From CAWUFC02 sp963921335 (GTDB taxonomy: Bacteria > Pseudomonadota > Gammaproteobacteria > Pseudomonadales > Halieaceae): a stretch of DNA of 64,000 nucleotides. Under the pieces are notes generated by a model. The model saw nothing but the letters and a program-made list of their open reading frames with translations. It was not told where the DNA came from and searched no databases. Location: positions 434,001-498,000 of the forward strand of contig CAWUFC020000002.1 of NCBI GenBank assembly GCA_963921335.3, in the 5' to 3' direction. Position numbers and translations under genes: made by a program. Positions 17,208 to 26,728 of this stretch are shown piece after piece; position 1 is the first letter of the stretch; each line of letters starts with the position of its first letter.

Positions 17208-18917
17208 TTAGGCGGCGTCGCTGAGGTCCAGGGTTTGCTGCAATTCGCGCTTGAGGAACTTACCGCTGGCATTGCGCGGCAGGGGCTCATCGAGAATCCA
17301 GATGTAGCGCGGAATTTTGTAGGCCGCCAGATGCAGCTTCAGAAACTCGCGGAGCTCATCGGCCGTCAATGAGGCACCGTCGTTCAGGAAGATCGCAACA
17401 CCGACTTCTTCGCCCAGTCGTTCATCGGGCACTGCAAATACAGAAGCTTCAGCAATCGCGGCGTGATTGAAGATACCGGTCTCCACCTCGCTGCAGTAAA
17501 CGTTCTCGCCGCCGCGCAGCACCATATCTTTGGCCCGGTCCAACAGGAACAGGAAACCGTCTTCATCGATATAGCCGATATCGCCAGTGTGCAGCCAGCC
17601 ATCGACAATCGTCTCAGCTGTGGCGTCAGCCCGGTTCAGGTAACCCTTGATCACCTGCACGCCCTTCACACAGACCTCACCGCGTTCACCCAGGGGGACT
17701 TCATTGCCCTCCTCGTCAACGCACTTGGCATCGTAATGGGGCATGATCATGCCGGCGCTTTTGGGCTTGTCCACAAAGAACGGGCCGCCGTGAGCCGCAA
17801 TAATGCCGCAGACCTCGGTCATGCCATAACCCTGTGAAGGGGACTTGTCGCCTTCCTGCTTGTCGATCTTGTCGACCAGGTCGGGTTGCACAGGTGCACC
17901 GCCGCCGCCAAGCGTTTTCAAGGATGAGGTATCGCGCGTGGCAAAGTCCGGGTGAGATATCATCTCCCGGGCCATGACCGGCACACCGGTGAAGGTGGTG
18001 ATTTTCTCTTCCTCGACAATACGCAGCGCTTCACCTGCATCCCATTTATACATGTGCACCAACTTGCCGCCACCCACGGTCAGCGCGTGAGCCACACAGT
18101 TGTTCGCAGTCACGTGGAACAAAGGCGTTGAAACAATCGCCGCCTGCTGCACAGGTGCCTCCTCAGCTGGCGCTTCGTAACCTTCGGGCTTAGGCACCTT
18201 GGAAAGTGCTGCTGCCTGTACCAGGTTGGCATAGATCACCGCCACCACATTATTGGTGCAGCCCTGGTTGGTAAGCTGGGCTCCCTTGGGACGACCGGTG
18301 GTACCCGAGGTATAAAAGACGCAGGCGTCATCATCACCGTCAATGGTCACTTCCGGCAGCTTGGGTTCGGCCTTTTTGACTTCACTCCAATCAATCACGC
18401 CCTCAGGCACATCGCCACTGGGACGCACCATCACAACTTTCAGATCAGCAAACTCTGAGGCTACCGGTGCGAAGCGATCATAGCGCTCCTGATCGCAGAT
18501 CATCATGACCGGGTCAGCATCCTGTAATCCGTACTCCATCTCATCGGTCACCCACCAGGCGTTCATACCAACAGCGACAGCCCCCACGGAAACGATCCCC
18601 CAATACGCCAGCATGTATTCGGGATAGTTGCGCATGGCAATCGCCACCCGATCGTGTTGTTTCACACCGTTGGAAACCAGCCAGTTTGCAATACACGCGA
18701 CGTCCTCGTGGGCTTCGGCATAGGTCCAGCGCTCATCCTGGTAAACCAGGTAATCTGCATCGGCGTAGCCAGCGGACATCTGAAAAAGATCCCGCAGGGA
18801 TGACGGCGCACCACCAAAGGCTTTCACGGTCTGGCCGCGAACCTCTTTTTCGACAATTTCGAACATTTGCCCGGCTGAGGTGAGCTCGGCCATCGCTTCT
18901 TTTAACTCTTTGTACAT
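17208..18917 (-). CDS. AMP-dependent acyl-CoA synthetase
   Basis: 569 residues, long ANL ligase. P-loop VFYTSGTTGRPKGAQLT, A5 GYGMTEVCG, A7 GWLHTGDIGYIDEDGFLFLLDRAKDMV (in two parts), and C-terminal NASGKFLKREL with the catalytic lysine. Closely similar in layout to the ligase at 32046-33752 (shared N-terminal region with EAxAxLTAxG and MRNYPE segments), suggesting paralogues. Transcribed divergently from the threonine-dehydratase-like gene; ends 2 nt from the RAYT unit. Confidence 0.9.
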   Translation of the reverse strand: MYKELKEAMAELTSAGQMFEIVEKEVRGQTVKAFGGAPSSLRDLFQMSAGYADADYLVYQDERWTYAEAHEDVACIANWLVSNGVKQHDRVAIAMRNYPEYMLAYWGIVSVGAVAVGMNAWWVTDEMEYGLQDADPVMMICDQERYDRFAPVASEFADLKVVMVRPSGDVPEGVIDWSEVKKAEPKLPEVTIDGDDDACVFYTSGTTGRPKGAQLTNQGCTNNVVAVIYANLVQAAALSKVPKPEGYEAPAEEAPVQQAAIVSTPLFHVTANNCVAHALTVGGGKLVHMYKWDAGEALRIVEEEKITTFTGVPVMAREMISHPDFATRDTSSLKTLGGGGAPVQPDLVDKIDKQEGDKSPSQGYGMTEVCGIIAAHGGPFFVDKPKSAGMIMPHYDAKCVDEEGNEVPLGERGEVCVKGVQVIKGYLNRADATAETIVDGWLHTGDIGYIDEDGFLFLLDRAKDMVLRGGENVYCSEVETGIFNHAAIAEASVFAVPDERLGEEVGVAIFLNDGASLTADELREFLKLHLAAYKIPRYIWILDEPLPRNASGKFLKRELQQTLDLSDAA

Positions 18918-18969
18918 TGCTTGCCTTTATCGTTAGGATTCGTTGGTTTTTAGCGCGGAGTATTTGGTG

Positions 18970-19929
18970 ATGACACTGCCTACCCTCGACCAGCTGCAAC
19001 ATCATGCGGCTGGGATTTACGAGTATATGTCTCCGTCTCCGCAAATCAACTGGCCATTGCTCAGCAAGCGGCTGGGCTGCGAAACCTGGGTCAAACACGA
19101 AAACCACAATCCCACCGGCGCCTTCAAGGTCCGTGGCGGACTGGTCTATATGCGCCACCTGCAGGATCGAGAGCCAGAGCGCAACAGTGTCATCACCGCC
19201 ACCCGCGGCAATCACGGCCAGAGCGTGGCCTTCGCTGCACGAATCAACGGGCACAAACCCGTGATTGTGGTACCCGAGGGCAATAGCGAGAGTAAAAACC
19301 GCGCAATGCAGGCGCTGGGCGCCCAATTGATTGTGCACGGCAAGGATTTCGACGAAGCCGCGGAGCACGCGGGCGAACTCGCCGAGCGGGAGGGGCATCA
19401 CCGCATGCCCTCCTTCCACATGGACCTGGTGGGCGGAGTTGCCACCTATGCACTGGAATTTTTGCAAGCCCAACCGGACCTGAGCCGTATCTACGTACCC
19501 ATCGGGCTTGGCTCGGGAGTTTGCGGCGTGATCACAGCACGCAATGCGCTGGGCCTGGACACCGAGGTCATTGGCGTTGTCTCGGAAAACGCCAACTGCT
19601 ACGCAAGATCGATTGCCGCGGGGGAACCCGTCAGCACCGACAGCGCCAATACCCTGGCCGACGGTATGGCTGTCAGGGTGCCCAGTGCCGATGCGCTGGC
19701 CATTATGCAGGGCAACATCAGTCGGATTATCGAAGTGAGCGATCAGGAGGTGCTTGAGGCCATTGATATTTACTTCAATGACACCCACAACGTGGCTGAA
19801 GGCGCCGGTGCTGCGCCATTGGCCGCGGCTCTCAAGGACACCCGCAACAAAGATGACCACGTAGGATTGATCTTGACTGGATCCAACATTGACACCCCCT
19901 TGTTTAATCGCGCCCTGGAGGCCTCATGA
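18970..19929 (+). CDS. PLP-dependent threonine/serine dehydratase-like enzyme
   Basis: 319 residues from the ATG at 18970 (a GTG ATG pair behind GCGGAG). Fold type II PLP enzyme: the Schiff-base lysine lies in NPTGAFKVRGG near residue 48, the asparagine loop is ATRGNHGQSVA, and the phosphate loop is GLGSGVCGV. No C-terminal ACT domain, so it resembles catabolic threonine/serine deaminases. Overlaps the following hydrolase gene by 4 nt. Whether it acts on threonine, serine or a hydroxy-amino acid cannot be told. Confidence 0.83.
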   Translation: MTLPTLDQLQHHAAGIYEYMSPSPQINWPLLSKRLGCETWVKHENHNPTGAFKVRGGLVYMRHLQDREPERNSVITATRGNHGQSVAFAARINGHKPVIVVPEGNSESKNRAMQALGAQLIVHGKDFDEAAEHAGELAEREGHHRMPSFHMDLVGGVATYALEFLQAQPDLSRIYVPIGLGSGVCGVITARNALGLDTEVIGVVSENANCYARSIAAGEPVSTDSANTLADGMAVRVPSADALAIMQGNISRIIEVSDQEVLEAIDIYFNDTHNVAEGAGAAPLAAALKDTRNKDDHVGLILTGSNIDTPLFNRALEAS

Positions 19930-20747
19930 TGATATGGATTAAGCGACTGGTGCTTCTGGGCCTAAGTTTGGCCCTGCTGGCAGTCTTTGCCTTTACCTTC
20001 CAGTTTCGCAAAGCCCTGTTTATCGACCCCAAGACGCCGCAGGAAGTGCTGGCGATTCTTGAACCGCATATGCAATTGATCATGCCAACTGGCGAGGGAC
20101 CGCACCCCCTGGTGCTGTCTTTTCACGGCTGTGGCGGCATCCAGGACCATGCACTGCCGCGCGCTCAAAAGCTGGTGGATGAGGGATACGCTGTTATGCT
20201 GGTGGACAGCTTCAGTGGCCGCGGACTCGAGGTACCACCCGTCTGCGCGGGCACCGAATTCCAAGGGCCTGAGCGCGCAGGCGATGTGTTCGTCGCCCTG
20301 GACCATGCTAGAAACAATCCAGATATAGACCCTAACAGATTGTTTATACAGGGTTTTTCACATGGCGCATGGACAATTCTCGAAGCGATGGCCATCACTG
20401 ATGGCAAGGCGAGCGGTCTGACAGAGGCCATACCCTCCCCACTCAGCGGCGTGCAGGGTGCCATCGCCTGGTACCCCTACTGTGGCTTCGGCAACCAGTT
20501 CAGTACTGGCTGGCGGCAGGACATGCCCACCTTGATGCTCCTCGCCAGAAAGGACCAAATTACCGCACCTGAACCCTGCGAAAGAGCCGCAGAGGTGCAG
20601 CAGACGGCCGGCGGTAACATTGAGATGCACCTGTACCCCGAGGTCGGGCATGGCTTTGATATCGAGGCAGACTGGGTGGTTCTCCGCGATCCAGCGGTTG
20701 CAGAACAGGCCTTCGCGACCCTGCTGGACTTTTTGGCACGCCACTAG
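19926..20747 (+). CDS. Dienelactone hydrolase-like alpha/beta hydrolase with N-terminal membrane anchor
   Basis: 273 residues. An N-terminal hydrophobic segment (residues 7-25) is a signal anchor or uncleaved signal, so the enzyme is likely periplasmic or membrane-bound. Oxyanion HGCGG near 67-71, nucleophile Ser145 in GFSHG, probable acid in LARKDQIT and His in VGHGFD complete the triad. Its gene overlaps the dehydratase gene (ATGA), suggesting a two-gene operon. Substrate unknown. Confidence 0.8.
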   Translation: MMIWIKRLVLLGLSLALLAVFAFTFQFRKALFIDPKTPQEVLAILEPHMQLIMPTGEGPHPLVLSFHGCGGIQDHALPRAQKLVDEGYAVMLVDSFSGRGLEVPPVCAGTEFQGPERAGDVFVALDHARNNPDIDPNRLFIQGFSHGAWTILEAMAITDGKASGLTEAIPSPLSGVQGAIAWYPYCGFGNQFSTGWRQDMPTLMLLARKDQITAPEPCERAAEVQQTAGGNIEMHLYPEVGHGFDIEADWVVLRDPAVAEQAFATLLDFLARH

Positions 20748-20860
20748 TGCAAAACTGTCAGATACGGTCTATTTTTTTGTTGTTACCCGTCATTGTCCCA
20801 TCTCGCCCTACGCCACAGACTGACGCGCTTTCGGCGACATCATAAGAACTGGAACGCCTC

Positions 20861-22417
20861 ATGCTGGTCCATCAGTTTACTGAATACTACGCACGCAATT
20901 TTCCCGACAATCCCTGCCTGACCCAGGACGGCACCACTCACAGCTACGGCCAGGTCAACGCTCTCGCCAATCAGCTGGCCAATGGCCTGCAAAGCCAGGG
21001 CATTGGACGCGGAGACCGGGTTGGCATCATTGGCGAAAACAGCCTTGAACACCTGCTGACCTTTCTGGCCACGGCCAAGATTGGCGCGGTGGCGGTATCC
21101 CTGAACTATCGTCTGGCCCCCGCTGAGTTGGTGTTTATCATTAATGATGCACAGGCCAGAGCGCTGCTGGTGCTGGACAATCAGCTGCTGCCTACCCTGG
21201 ATACCATGCGCGATGACCTCGCCGCAGACCTGCAGGTCTTCACCCATGGACACGACAACAGCCATGATTGGGATGCCTGGCTGGCGCAGCAGTCGACGGA
21301 GGCGCCCTCCGCTGCGGTGACACCGGAAGACGCCATGCTGCAGATGTACACCAGCGGCACCACCGGCAACCCCAAGGGCGTGGTGATGACACATGCTGCG
21401 ATTGTTCAGCAGTTCACCATGAACACGGTGTTGATGCCCAACCGCCCCGCCCCCGGTGATGCCAACCTCATCTGCGCCCCGATGTTCCACATTGGCGGAG
21501 CCGGTTCCACGCTGGGAGCGGTATACGCTGGCATTCATATCGTGCTGCACAAAGCCTTTGACCCTGCCACGGTGGTCGATGATATCGAGCAGCACGGCAT
21601 CGTCGGCCTGTTCATGGTGCCCGCCATGATCATGGCGGTATTGGCACTGCCGGACATCGAAAAGCGCGATTTTTCGAACCTTAAACAGGTGTACTACGGC
21701 GCCTCGCCGATCTCGGAGGCGGTGCTCAAGCAGGCCATGGAGGTCTTTGGCTCCGACTTTGTGCAGATGTATGGCATGACAGAAACCTGCGGCACGGTGG
21801 TCAATATGTCGCCGGCGGATCATCGTCGCGCCGTATCCGGCGAGCCCGAGCTGCTGCGCTCCTGCGGCCGCCCCTCTGTGGGTGCACAGATCAAGATTGT
21901 CGACCTGCAGGGCCAGGAGTGTCCGGCGCATGAAGTCGGCGAAATCTGGGTCAATGCTGGCTGTAATATGCAGGGCTACTACAACCTGCCAGAAGAGACC
22001 GCCAAAAATCTCACCGACGGCTGGGTGCATACCGGCGACGCTGGGTACATGGATGACGAGGGTTTCATCTACCTCAAGGACCGCATGAAAGACATGGTGG
22101 TCAGCGGTGGCGAGAATATCTACCCGGTAGAAGTGGAGAATGCCCTGGCCAGCCACGAGGCCATTGCCGATGTCGCGGTAATCGGTGTTCCCAACGACAA
22201 GTATGGCGAAGCGCTGTTAGCGTTCGTTGTGCTGAAACCCGGAGGCTCCCTGGAGTTGGATGAGATGATTGATTTCTGTCGCGACAAAATCGCCGGCTAC
22301 AAAATTCCACGCCAACTCGAAATTATTCAGGAAATGCCCCGTAACCCCTCTGGCAAAATTCTCAAGAAAGAACTGCGCAAGCCCTACTGGGATGGCGTTG
22401 AACGCAATATAGGCTGA
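20861..22417 (+). CDS. AMP-dependent fatty acid-CoA ligase (FadD-like)
   Basis: 518 residues, ANL ligase. P-loop QMYTSGTTGNPKGVVMT, A5 MYGMTETCG, A7 GWVHTGDAGYMDDEGFIYLKD, A10 NPSGKILKKELR. First gene of the compact plus-strand operon (5 nt to the dehydrogenase), so it likely supplies the acyl-CoA for the downstream enzymes. Confidence 0.9.
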   Translation: MLVHQFTEYYARNFPDNPCLTQDGTTHSYGQVNALANQLANGLQSQGIGRGDRVGIIGENSLEHLLTFLATAKIGAVAVSLNYRLAPAELVFIINDAQARALLVLDNQLLPTLDTMRDDLAADLQVFTHGHDNSHDWDAWLAQQSTEAPSAAVTPEDAMLQMYTSGTTGNPKGVVMTHAAIVQQFTMNTVLMPNRPAPGDANLICAPMFHIGGAGSTLGAVYAGIHIVLHKAFDPATVVDDIEQHGIVGLFMVPAMIMAVLALPDIEKRDFSNLKQVYYGASPISEAVLKQAMEVFGSDFVQMYGMTETCGTVVNMSPADHRRAVSGEPELLRSCGRPSVGAQIKIVDLQGQECPAHEVGEIWVNAGCNMQGYYNLPEETAKNLTDGWVHTGDAGYMDDEGFIYLKDRMKDMVVSGGENIYPVEVENALASHEAIADVAVIGVPNDKYGEALLAFVVLKPGGSLELDEMIDFCRDKIAGYKIPRQLEIIQEMPRNPSGKILKKELRKPYWDGVERNIG

Positions 22418-22422
22418 TACAC

Positions 22423-23634
22423 ATGGATTTTTCCCATCCCCCAAAAGTTGTCGAGACCATGGAACGCCTCAGCGCTTTCATGGAAGAACACGTTTATCCC
22501 GTAGAACACGACTACTACGACTATCTCGACAGCTGCGACAACCGCTGGGCGACTGTCCCGCTGATGGAAGAACTCAAAGGCAAAGCCAAAGAAGCTGGCC
22601 TTTGGAACCTGTTTATTCCCGCCGACCATGGCGGCGAATTCAGCAACACCGAGTACGCTCCCCTGGCCGAGATCATGGGCCGGGTACTGTGGGCGCCGGA
22701 AATCTTCAACTGTAATGCCCCCGATACCGGCAACATGGAAGTGTTCATGAAGTACGGCACCGAGGCGCAAAAAGAACAGTGGCTCACTCCCCTGCTCAAC
22801 GGCGATATCCGCTCTGCCTATGCCATGACCGAGCCTGCGGTCGCCTCCAGCGATGCCACCAATATCGAGACTCGCATCGAACGCGATGGCGACGACTATG
22901 TGATCAATGGTCGCAAATGGTTTATCACCGGCGCCATGAATGAGCGCACCCAGATTTTTATCGTCATGGGCAAATCCGATCCGGACAACCCCAACCGCCA
23001 CCTCACCCAGAGCCAGATCCTGGTGCCGAAAGACACGCCCGGGCTGATCGTTGAACGGGCACTGAAAACCTTCAACTATGACGATGCCCCCATTGGTCAT
23101 GCCGAGGTGGTCTTCGACAACGTGCGCGTGCCGGCAGAGAACATGCTGCTGGGTGAAGGTCGTGGTTTCGAGATTGCCCAGGGACGATTGGGCCCGGGAC
23201 GCCTGCACCACTGTATGCGCCTGATTGGATGTGCCCAGCGCTCACTGGAACTGGCCTGCAAGCGTGCCGAAGAGCGCGAAACCTTTGGCAAAAAGTTTTC
23301 CCAGCACCAGTCGGTACTGGAGGACATCGCCCGCTCCTTCGCAGAGATCGAGCAGGTGCGCCTGTTGACACTGGAAACGGCCGACAAGCTGGATCGCCTG
23401 GGCAACAAGGAAACCCGCGACATGATTGCTGCAGCAAAAATTGCCACGCCGATAACCGTGCAGAACGTGATCGACCGCTGTATGCAGATTCACGGTGCCG
23501 GCGGTCTGTGCCAGGACTTCTTTATGGCGGAAGCTTTTAACTACGCCCGCTGGTGTCGCCAGGCAGACGGCCCTGACCAGGTGCACATGATGGCCCTGGG
23601 TAAACAACTGATCAGAAGGTACAACGAAACATGA
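22423..23634 (+). CDS. ACAD10/11-like acyl-CoA dehydrogenase
   Basis: 403 residues. Acyl-CoA dehydrogenase with AYAMTEPAVASSDATNIE, NGRKWFITGAMNER, GPGRLHHCMRLIGCAQRSLE (in part), RETFGKKFSQHQSV and a C-terminal RWCRQADGPDQVHMM, all close to the dehydrogenase half of animal ACAD10/ACAD11. It ends by overlapping the start of a phosphotransferase gene (ATGAGC), the partner that is fused N-terminally in ACAD10/11. Together they probably convert a phosphorylated 4-hydroxyacyl-CoA to enoyl-CoA by phosphate loss. This function is inferred from the animal and LvaA/LvaC systems. Confidence 0.88.
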   Translation: MDFSHPPKVVETMERLSAFMEEHVYPVEHDYYDYLDSCDNRWATVPLMEELKGKAKEAGLWNLFIPADHGGEFSNTEYAPLAEIMGRVLWAPEIFNCNAPDTGNMEVFMKYGTEAQKEQWLTPLLNGDIRSAYAMTEPAVASSDATNIETRIERDGDDYVINGRKWFITGAMNERTQIFIVMGKSDPDNPNRHLTQSQILVPKDTPGLIVERALKTFNYDDAPIGHAEVVFDNVRVPAENMLLGEGRGFEIAQGRLGPGRLHHCMRLIGCAQRSLELACKRAEERETFGKKFSQHQSVLEDIARSFAEIEQVRLLTLETADKLDRLGNKETRDMIAAAKIATPITVQNVIDRCMQIHGAGGLCQDFFMAEAFNYARWCRQADGPDQVHMMALGKQLIRRYNET

Positions 23635-24650
23635 GCACCCAGACCCTCGACACCGACAAGCTGCAGGGCTACCTGGAAGACCACATCCCCGGCTTTAGCG
23701 GGACGCTCAGTGCAGAGAAGTTTCCCGGCGGACAGTCCAATCCAACCTTCAAGCTCAGCGCTGGTGGCGATCACTATGTACTGCGGCGCAAGCCACCGGG
23801 CGAACTGCTGAAGTCAGCCCATGCGGTAGACCGCGAATTCAAGGTGATCTCAGCTCTGCAGGATACCGACGTTCCCGTCGCGAAAGTCTACTGCCTGTGC
23901 GAAGACGAATCGGTGATCGGCTCCATGTTCTATGTGATGGAGCACCTGGATGGCCGGGTATTCTGGAATTCACAGGTGCCAGAAGTAAATAGCAACGACG
24001 AGCGCGCCGCCATCTACGACGACATGAATCGCGTACTGGCTGCACTGCACAATGTGGATGTAGACGCGGTAGGCCTGTCGGACTACGGACGTCCCGGCAA
24101 CTACTTTGAGCGCCAGATCAGTCGCTGGATCAAGCAGTATCGTGCCAGTGAAACCGAGACCATCGACGAAATGGAAATTCTGATGGAGTGGCTGCCAGCC
24201 AACATGCCCGAAGATGATGGCAGTTCCGGCCTGGTGCACGGTGACTACCGCATCGACAACGTGATGTTCCACGCCACCGAACCCCGCATCATCGGCGTGC
24301 TGGACTGGGAATTGTCGACCCTGGGCCATCCGCTGGCCGACCTCGCCTACCAGTGTATGGCCTGGATGCTGCCCTCTGAGGGAGGCATCAGCGGTCTGGC
24401 CGGTGTAGATCGTTCTACCCTCGGCATCCCTACCGATGAGGATTACATCGCCGCCTACTGCCAGCGCACCGGCCGCGACAAAATTGATAACTGGAATTTT
24501 TACCTGGTGTTCTGCTTTTTCCGCCTGGCGGCGATTTTGCAGGGCATTGTTAAACGCGTTGAAGTTGGCACCGCCAGCAGCGCAGAAGCGGCCAGCCGCG
24601 GCAAAATGGTGACTCCGCTCGCCGCCGCCGGTGTCAGCCTGATCAAGTAA
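23631..24650 (+). CDS. Aminoglycoside-phosphotransferase-fold kinase (ACAD11/LvaA-like)
   Basis: 339 residues, APH/choline-kinase fold. The catalytic loop is LVHGDYRIDNVMFH (HGDxxxxN) and the metal site is GVLDWELSTLGHPLADLAY; the N-lobe has GGQSNPTFKL and the lysine-bearing YVLRRKPPG. Relatives are the kinase half of ACAD10/11 and LvaA, which phosphorylate 4-hydroxyacyl-CoA. Overlaps the dehydrogenase gene by 4 nt. Not an antibiotic-resistance gene by context. Confidence 0.87.
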   Translation: MSTQTLDTDKLQGYLEDHIPGFSGTLSAEKFPGGQSNPTFKLSAGGDHYVLRRKPPGELLKSAHAVDREFKVISALQDTDVPVAKVYCLCEDESVIGSMFYVMEHLDGRVFWNSQVPEVNSNDERAAIYDDMNRVLAALHNVDVDAVGLSDYGRPGNYFERQISRWIKQYRASETETIDEMEILMEWLPANMPEDDGSSGLVHGDYRIDNVMFHATEPRIIGVLDWELSTLGHPLADLAYQCMAWMLPSEGGISGLAGVDRSTLGIPTDEDYIAAYCQRTGRDKIDNWNFYLVFCFFRLAAILQGIVKRVEVGTASSAEAASRGKMVTPLAAAGVSLIK

Positions 24651-24683
24651 TTACCTTCAAACCCAACGTCAAGGAGACTAACC

Positions 24684-25448
24684 ATGGCAGATGAAGTACT
24701 CACAAGCGCCGAAGACGGCGTACTTATCATTACCCTGAACCGCCCGGAAGCCAAAAATGCCGCCAACAAGGCACTGGCAGAGGGCGTAGCCGCAGCGATC
24801 GATGAGCTGGAAAGCAACGACGATCTGCGCGTCGCCATCCTGACCGGCGCTGGTGGCACCTTTTGCGCGGGCATGGACCTGAAAGCGTTCGTATCAGGCG
24901 AAACCCCCAATATCCCCGGTAAAGGTTTTGCTGGCCTGACGGAATACACCCCCAGCAAGCCGCTGATCGGCGCCGTAGAAGGTTATGCACTGGCGGGCGG
25001 CCTGGAACTGGCCATTTCCTGCGACATGCTGATCGCTTCCGATGCGTCCAAGTTCGGTATTCCCGAAGTGAAGCGTGGCCTGGCCGCTGCTGCCGGCGGT
25101 CTGGTGAAACTGCCTCGTCAGATTCCCCCGCGCATTGCGATGGAGCTGGCGCTGACCGGTGACTTCATTGATGCCGCTCGCGCTGCCGAACTGGGTCTGA
25201 TCAACCACGTGGTACCCGCGGGCACCGCCCTGGATGCAGCCAAGGAACTGGCGGCCAAGATCGCTGCCAACGGCCCGCTGGCGGTGGCGGCCTCCAAGCA
25301 GGTCATCGCCAAGCAGTCTGACTGGAACCAGGCTGAAATGTTCAAGAAGCAGGGAGAGATCGTCACCCCTGTGTTCACCTCTGAAGACGCTATCGAAGGT
25401 GCGACTGCCTTCGCCGAGAAGCGTGCTCCCAACTGGAAAGGTAAATAA
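24684..25448 (+). CDS. Enoyl-CoA hydratase (crotonase family)
   Basis: 254 residues with TFCAGMDLKAFVSG and EGYALAGGLELAISCDMLIA oxyanion segments and EVKRGLAAAAGG. Strong ribosome site AAGGAGACTAACC. Fourth gene of the operon, followed 2 nt later by the thiolase; provides the hydration step of beta-oxidation for the acyl-CoA produced upstream. Confidence 0.87.
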   Translation: MADEVLTSAEDGVLIITLNRPEAKNAANKALAEGVAAAIDELESNDDLRVAILTGAGGTFCAGMDLKAFVSGETPNIPGKGFAGLTEYTPSKPLIGAVEGYALAGGLELAISCDMLIASDASKFGIPEVKRGLAAAAGGLVKLPRQIPPRIAMELALTGDFIDAARAAELGLINHVVPAGTALDAAKELAAKIAANGPLAVAASKQVIAKQSDWNQAEMFKKQGEIVTPVFTSEDAIEGATAFAEKRAPNWKGK

Positions 25449-25450
25449 GC

Positions 25451-26683
25451 ATGTCTGAAGCATGGATTATCGACGCCTGCCGCACCCCACGCGGTATCGG
25501 TAAAGTAGGCAAAGGTGCACTGGCACACATTCACCCCCAGCAGCTGGGTGCGACAGTATTAAAAGCCATTAAAGAGCGCAACGATATCAATACCGCTGAG
25601 GTTGACGATATTGTCTGGGGCACCAGCCAGCAGAAAGGCCTGCAGGGTGGCGACCTCGGTCGGATGGCGGCACTGGATGCCGGTTATGACGTGCGCTCCA
25701 GCGCGGTCACACTGGACCGTTTCTGCGGTTCAGGTATCACCACGGTCAACATGGCGGCAGCGTCCATCATGTCTGGCATGGAAGACCTGACCATTGCCGG
25801 CGGCACAGAAATGATGAGCCACTATGCGGCGATTCAAGGCATGTCGCCATTCATCGACAGTGACAACCTGCGCCTGCGCGAAGCGCACCCTCAGCCCCAC
25901 CAGGGCGTATGCGCCGATGCCATTGCCACCCTTGAAGGCATTGACCGCGAGGCAGTGGACTCACTGGCTGTGGTATCCCAGCGCAATGCGCAGCGCGCCA
26001 TTGAAGAAGGTCGCTTCGACAAAGCCCTGGTGCCTGTCCACAACGAAGACGGTAGCCTGGCCCTGGACAAGGAAGAATTTCCACGTCCCCAGACCACTCT
26101 GGAAAGCCTGTCAGAACTCGAGCCCTCCTTTGCCAAGCTGGCGGACTACGCGCTGGACGAAGCGGGAACCACCTTCCGAGGCCTGGTGAAGCAGAAGTAT
26201 CCGGATCTGGAGATCAACCACGTTCACCATGCTGGTAACAGCTCTGGTGTTGTGGATGGTGCCGCTGCCCTGCTGCTGGCCTCTCCCGACTATGCCAAGG
26301 CCAACGGTATGAAGCCGCGTGCCCGCATTGTCGCCATGGCCAATATGGGTGACTCCCCTACCCTGATGCTGAACGCACCGGTACCAGCCGCGCAGAAAGT
26401 GTTGGCCAAGGCCGGCATGAGCATCGATGATATCGACCTGTTCGAAATCAACGAAGCGTTCTCTGTCGTGGCAGAAAAGTTCATTCGCGATTTGAATCTC
26501 GACCGCGAGAAGGTCAACGTGAATGGCGGCGCCATGGCTCTGGGACACCCGATCGGTGCAACCGGCTCAATTCTGGTAGGCACCATGGTTGATGAGCTTG
26601 AGCGTGCTGACAAGCAGTTCGGCCTGGTGACCATGTGCGCAGCCGGCGGGATGGCACCGGCCATCATCATCGAGCGCGTCTAA
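25451..26683 (+). CDS. Acetyl-CoA C-acyltransferase (thiolase)
   Basis: 410 residues, full-length degradative thiolase. Nucleophile Cys92 in LDRFCGSGITTVN, His in NGGAMALGHPIGATGS, second Cys in MCAAGGMAPA, and the NEAF motif in FEINEAFSVVAEKF. Cleaves 3-ketoacyl-CoA to acetyl- or propionyl-CoA and a shortened acyl-CoA. Last gene of the operon before a rho-independent terminator. No 3-hydroxyacyl-CoA dehydrogenase lies in this operon, so that step must come from elsewhere. Confidence 0.9.
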   Translation: MSEAWIIDACRTPRGIGKVGKGALAHIHPQQLGATVLKAIKERNDINTAEVDDIVWGTSQQKGLQGGDLGRMAALDAGYDVRSSAVTLDRFCGSGITTVNMAAASIMSGMEDLTIAGGTEMMSHYAAIQGMSPFIDSDNLRLREAHPQPHQGVCADAIATLEGIDREAVDSLAVVSQRNAQRAIEEGRFDKALVPVHNEDGSLALDKEEFPRPQTTLESLSELEPSFAKLADYALDEAGTTFRGLVKQKYPDLEINHVHHAGNSSGVVDGAAALLLASPDYAKANGMKPRARIVAMANMGDSPTLMLNAPVPAAQKVLAKAGMSIDDIDLFEINEAFSVVAEKFIRDLNLDREKVNVNGGAMALGHPIGATGSILVGTMVDELERADKQFGLVTMCAAGGMAPAIIIERV

Positions 26684-26698
26684 ACCGCAAGCCGTTCA

Positions 26699-26728
26699 AA
26701 AAGGCCGGGCATCAAACCCCGGCCTTTT
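26699..26728. terminator. Bidirectional rho-independent terminator
   Basis: AAAAAGGCCGGG then CATCAAA then CCCCGGCCTTTTTT: a GC-rich stem with A-run and T-run on either side, between the convergent thiolase and alcohol dehydrogenase genes. The T-run works on both strands. Confidence 0.85.

Noticed and set aside
18733..19860. 375-codon minus-strand open frame
   Set aside because: Antisense to the dehydratase-like gene and overlapping the ligase start; histidine-rich shadow composition.
20840..22156. 438-codon minus-strand open frame
   Set aside because: Antisense shadow of the acyl-CoA ligase at 20861-22417; composition is typical of reverse-frame reading in GC-rich DNA and no family is recognisable.
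23631..24650. Aminoglycoside resistance by phosphotransferase
   Set aside because: The fold is shared, but the overlap with an ACAD10/11-like gene and operon context point to acyl-CoA metabolism.
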